DNA of 7,804 nucleotides from contig DFQD01000164.1 of the NCBI GenBank assembly GCA_002377605.1, positions 10,292 to 18,095 of the forward strand, read 5' to 3'. Below, piece after piece: positions 5,791 through 7,804 of this stretch. The notes under the pieces were generated by a model. The model worked only from the letters and a program-made list of their open reading frames with translations. It ran no database searches and was not told the DNA's origin. This stretch comes from Gammaproteobacteria bacterium UBA3498 (GTDB lineage Bacteria; Pseudomonadota; Gammaproteobacteria; Pseudomonadales; Pseudohongiellaceae). Both the position numbers and the translations under genes were made by a program. Position 1 is the first letter of the stretch. Each line of letters starts with the position of its first letter.

Positions 5791-6954
5791 TTATTGTTGT
5801 TTGAATGGTAACAAAGATTCTGCTTCTGCTCGATATCGCTGAATATGATTCCTTTCTTCAGTGAGGAAGTTATCAATGGCATCAGCAAAACGTTGATTCG
5901 CTATCCAATGATTCGAGTAAGTAAATATTGGTTCGAAGCCCCGCTGAATTTTATGTTCGCCCTGTGCGCCAGAATCAAAAGATTTTAGTTTATGCTTAAT
6001 CGCGTAGTCCTGTCCTTGATAGTAACAAGTCTCAAAATGTAGAAACTGAAGATCGCGTCGGCAACCCCAATATCGCCCAAACAATTTTTCATTGTTCTTA
6101 AAAAACAATGACGCAGCAATATCCTGTTCACCCTGCATGGCATTGATCATAAATATCTGTTCCGGCATGCATTCAGCCACAGTATTAAAAAAATCTTGTT
6201 CTAGATAGCCCTGCATGCCACGCATTAGATAAGTCGATTGATAAAATAAATAAAAGTCTGACCATTGTTGTTCGCTTATTTCTGCTCCTTCTGTTACTCG
6301 GAAGCTTATGCTTTGGGATTGTACGTGTTGTCGTTCTTTGCGAATTGCTTTTCGTTTGCGCGAGTTAAGCGCGCTCAAAAAATGATCGAAATTTTCATAG
6401 CCCCTGTTATACCAATGAAACTGGGTCCCTACACGAGCCTGTATTCCGAGTTGTGAAATTTCTTCGTGTTCTTGTTCCGATGGAAACAATACATGCCAAG
6501 ATGATACGCCAAGAAATTCCGCCTTTTCTTTTACTTTCTCAACGATAAGCGCAAGGATATTATTCCGGTCAACATTGGGAGTAAGAAAAATTCTACGGCC
6601 AACTGAAGGGGTAAAAGGTGCCGCAGTTACAAATTTCGGGTAGTACTCAAAGCCGTGGCTTTTATAAGCATTAGCCCAGGACCAATCGAACACATATTCT
6701 CCCCAGGAATTGGTTTTGAAATACAGGGGCATTATTGCAATAGTATTGTCGAACCCATTCACCGACTGCCCTCCACTCTTTACCCATACATGCATTGGTT
6801 GCCAACCGGTTGCACGAGTGGTGCATCCAGTACTTTCCAATGCATGAAGGAATTCGTAACGCATGAAGGGATTGTCTGTAGTTGCTAAAGAATTCCAGGT
6901 GGCCGCTCCAATCTCGCTGATTGAGTCGACAAATGTTAATGAGGGTTCCTGCAT
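5791..6954 (-). CDS. FemAB-like/GNAT family protein (PF04339, 'peptidogalycan biosynthesis/recognition')
   Basis: A 387-residue cytoplasmic protein matching the PF04339 (FemAB-like, formerly DUF482) family over its full length. Conserved stretches in order are NPFMRYEFLHALESTGC (28-44), LYFKTNSWGEYVFDWSWA (77-94), YYPKFVTAAPFTPSVGRR (104-121), SSWHVLFPSE (151-160), TQFHWYNRGYENFDHFL (177-193), SRKRKAIRKER (198-208), FGRYWGC (292-298), LHFETCYYQGQDYAI (305-319) and SGAQGEHKIQRGF (328-340). The fold is a tandem GNAT-type acyltransferase resembling FemX, which adds amino acids to peptidoglycan precursors, but a reaction has not been firmly assigned to this branch. The ATG at 6954 has no clear Shine-Dalgarno sequence; no other start fits the family's N-terminus better. 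It is divergent from hexR across 68 bp and probably heads a two-gene transcript with the split-barrel gene. Confidence 0.93.
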   Translation of the reverse strand: MQEPSLTFVDSISEIGAATWNSLATTDNPFMRYEFLHALESTGCTTRATGWQPMHVWVKSGGQSVNGFDNTIAIMPLYFKTNSWGEYVFDWSWANAYKSHGFEYYPKFVTAAPFTPSVGRRIFLTPNVDRNNILALIVEKVKEKAEFLGVSSWHVLFPSEQEHEEISQLGIQARVGTQFHWYNRGYENFDHFLSALNSRKRKAIRKERQHVQSQSISFRVTEGAEISEQQWSDFYLFYQSTYLMRGMQGYLEQDFFNTVAECMPEQIFMINAMQGEQDIAASLFFKNNEKLFGRYWGCRRDLQFLHFETCYYQGQDYAIKHKLKSFDSGAQGEHKIQRGFEPIFTYSNHWIANQRFADAIDNFLTEERNHIQRYRAEAESLLPFKQQ

Positions 6955-6969
6955 CGGAATACTATTGGC

Positions 6970-6988
6970 CTGTAAATACTAAATTCAG
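6970..6988. promoter_or_regulatory. Imperfect palindrome, candidate operator
   Basis: CTGTAAATACTAAATTCAG is a 19-bp imperfect inverted repeat with half-sites CTGnAnnTA, six of nine positions symmetric about the centre. It overlaps the weak minus-strand -10 element and lies 34 bases before the hexR start, a suitable place for repression or autoregulation. It begins with the TGTAA of the known HexR box (TGTARTWWWATTACA) but lacks the TTACA right half, so assignment to HexR is speculative. Confidence 0.25.
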
Positions 6989-7013
6989 TAGCATGGGGAC
7001 CAATTAATTTAAC

Positions 7014-7018
7014 AGGTG
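7014..7018 (+). promoter_or_regulatory. Ribosome-binding site of hexR
   Basis: AGGTG lies 4 bases before the ATG at 7023 and supports that codon as the start, in agreement with where HexR proteins usually begin. Confidence 0.55.
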
Positions 7019-7022
7019 TCCC

Positions 7023-7804
7023 ATGGAATCACCTAATCTGATTCGGCGCATCACGGATAATCAACAAAAACTTCGCAAATCAGAGGCGAAAGTAGCCAGC
7101 TATGTGCTCGCTAATGCCAATGGCGTGATAAAAATGCGCATTGTTGATCTCGCAGCAAAATCAGAAGTTAGTGAGCCAACCGTAATTCGCTTTTGTCGTG
7201 CACTAGGCTTCGATGGATTCCAATCATTCAAATTGCAATTGGCACAGCAATTAGGAATGGGGTCTGTTTATACCCAGTTTGCCGTAGATGATAGCGATAC
7301 CGTAACGGACTTGCGCAACAAGGTATTCGACACAACCGTTGGATCACTACTGACGGTCCGCGACGAATTGAATGCGGATGTGCTAGAACACGCTATTAGC
7401 ACTATAAGCAATGCCCGTCGGGTTGAATTCTACGGATTTGGCGCCTCAGGCTCAGTGGCCGCTGATGCCCAGCATAAATTCTTTAGATTACAACTATCTA
7501 CAGCTGCTTATACCGATCCCCATATACAGCACATGTCAGCTATTGCACTTGGATCAGACGATGTGGTTGTGGCCATTTCCCAATCCGGTGAGACACAGGC
7601 TTTATTACAAAGTGTGCGCCTGGCTCGAGAGGCCGGCGCTAAAGTAATTGGGCTCGCTCCAGAAAACACCTCGCTATCCAAACAGTGCAGCATTCCTATT
7701 TATGTAAACATGGAAGAGGATTTACAGTCTTACACGCCAGTTTCTTCCCGCATCGCCCACTTGGTTGTCATAGATGTATTGGCAACCGGAGTGGCCCGCC
7801 ATCG
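7023..7804 (+). CDS. hexR: HexR, MurR/RpiR-family transcriptional regulator of glucose metabolism (3' end outside window)
   Basis: The first 260 codons of a protein that is usually about 285-290 residues; the frame runs off the window without a stop. The N-terminal RpiR helix-turn-helix domain covers about 1-77, with the recognition region SEVSEPTVIRFCRALGFDGF (47-66). A SIS phosphosugar-binding domain follows, with FYGFGASGSVAADAQHKFFR (136-155), the phosphate-loop-like AISQSGET (184-191) and the HexR-typical DLQSYTPVSSRIAHLVVIDVL (233-253). The stretch VEFYGFGASG.VA.DAQHKFFRL and the ending SRIAHLVVIDVLA.GVA distinguish HexR from other RpiR regulators as I recall them. In gammaproteobacteria HexR senses 2-keto-3-deoxy-6-phosphogluconate and controls genes for the Entner-Doudoroff pathway, zwf and related central-carbon steps. 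The usual target genes, if linked, would lie beyond 7804. Nothing shows that it controls the TRAP genes on the left. Confidence 0.93.
   Translation, partial: MESPNLIRRITDNQQKLRKSEAKVASYVLANANGVIKMRIVDLAAKSEVSEPTVIRFCRALGFDGFQSFKLQLAQQLGMGSVYTQFAVDDSDTVTDLRNKVFDTTVGSLLTVRDELNADVLEHAISTISNARRVEFYGFGASGSVAADAQHKFFRLQLSTAAYTDPHIQHMSAIALGSDDVVVAISQSGETQALLQSVRLAREAGAKVIGLAPENTSLSKQCSIPIYVNMEEDLQSYTPVSSRIAHLVVIDVLATGVARH

Larger units (their letters stand above)
6955..7022. promoter_or_regulatory. Divergent promoter region between the FemAB-like gene and hexR
   Basis: This 68-bp AT-rich interval must carry, or be overlapped by, the promoters of both genes. On the minus strand TTGGTC (6999-7004) and TAGTAT (6976-6981), 17 bp apart, form a weak sigma70-like pair reading toward the FemAB-like gene. 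I could not pick a convincing pair for hexR, whose promoter may extend into the start of the FemAB-like coding region. AATTAATT at 7002-7009 is a short perfect palindrome. Confidence 0.45.

Noticed and set aside
1..7804. CRISPR array, insertion sequence, phage or toxin-antitoxin genes
   Set aside because: No regularly spaced direct repeats, no transposase or integrase motifs and no small paired toxin-antitoxin frames were visible on either strand.

Overview
The window looks like a chromosomal segment of a gammaproteobacterium, probably a free-living, possibly marine, heterotroph of moderate GC content. Three things support this. A HexR-type RpiR regulator sits at the right end. YaaA and the DUF938 methyltransferase are strongly similar to their proteobacterial families. 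There is a TRAP transporter of the 2-oxoacid/TakP-like type, which is common in marine Proteobacteria. Species-level placement is not possible from the sequence alone.

Left block (1-3256): the 3' two thirds of a TRAP periplasmic binding protein gene (dctP-like, + strand) ends at 699. It faces a minus-strand cluster that reads, in transcription order, small membrane protein, dctQ-like small permease, dctM-like large permease (3244 down to 992). Spacings inside this cluster are 7 and 2 bp, so it is almost certainly one operon. The binding protein therefore converges on its presumed permeases instead of heading the same operon. The 292-bp gap between them holds no gene; it contains several short inverted repeats and what looks like the 5' quarter of a degenerate serine-type tRNA.

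Middle block (3327-5235): a plus-strand cluster of three genes, DUF4265-like protein, yaaA (peroxide stress) and a DUF938 SAM-dependent methyltransferase. Spacings are 17 bp and a 1-bp overlap if the GTG start is used. The methyltransferase stop overlaps, in a TTAA palindrome, the stop of the next gene on the other strand.

Right block (5232-7804): a minus-strand pair, a FemAB/GNAT-like protein (PF04339 family) followed by a membrane-anchored protein that may carry an FMN-binding split barrel. A 68-bp divergent intergenic region separates it from the 5' two thirds or more of hexR (+), which is cut by the window end. HexR is the phosphosugar-responsive regulator of central carbon metabolism in gammaproteobacteria; its targets are not visible here.

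I did not find a clearly new system. The items most worth a second look are the extra membrane protein welded to the TRAP permease genes, the split convergent TRAP locus with a tRNA-like relic at its junction, and the conserved-looking DUF4265-yaaA-DUF938 cluster.
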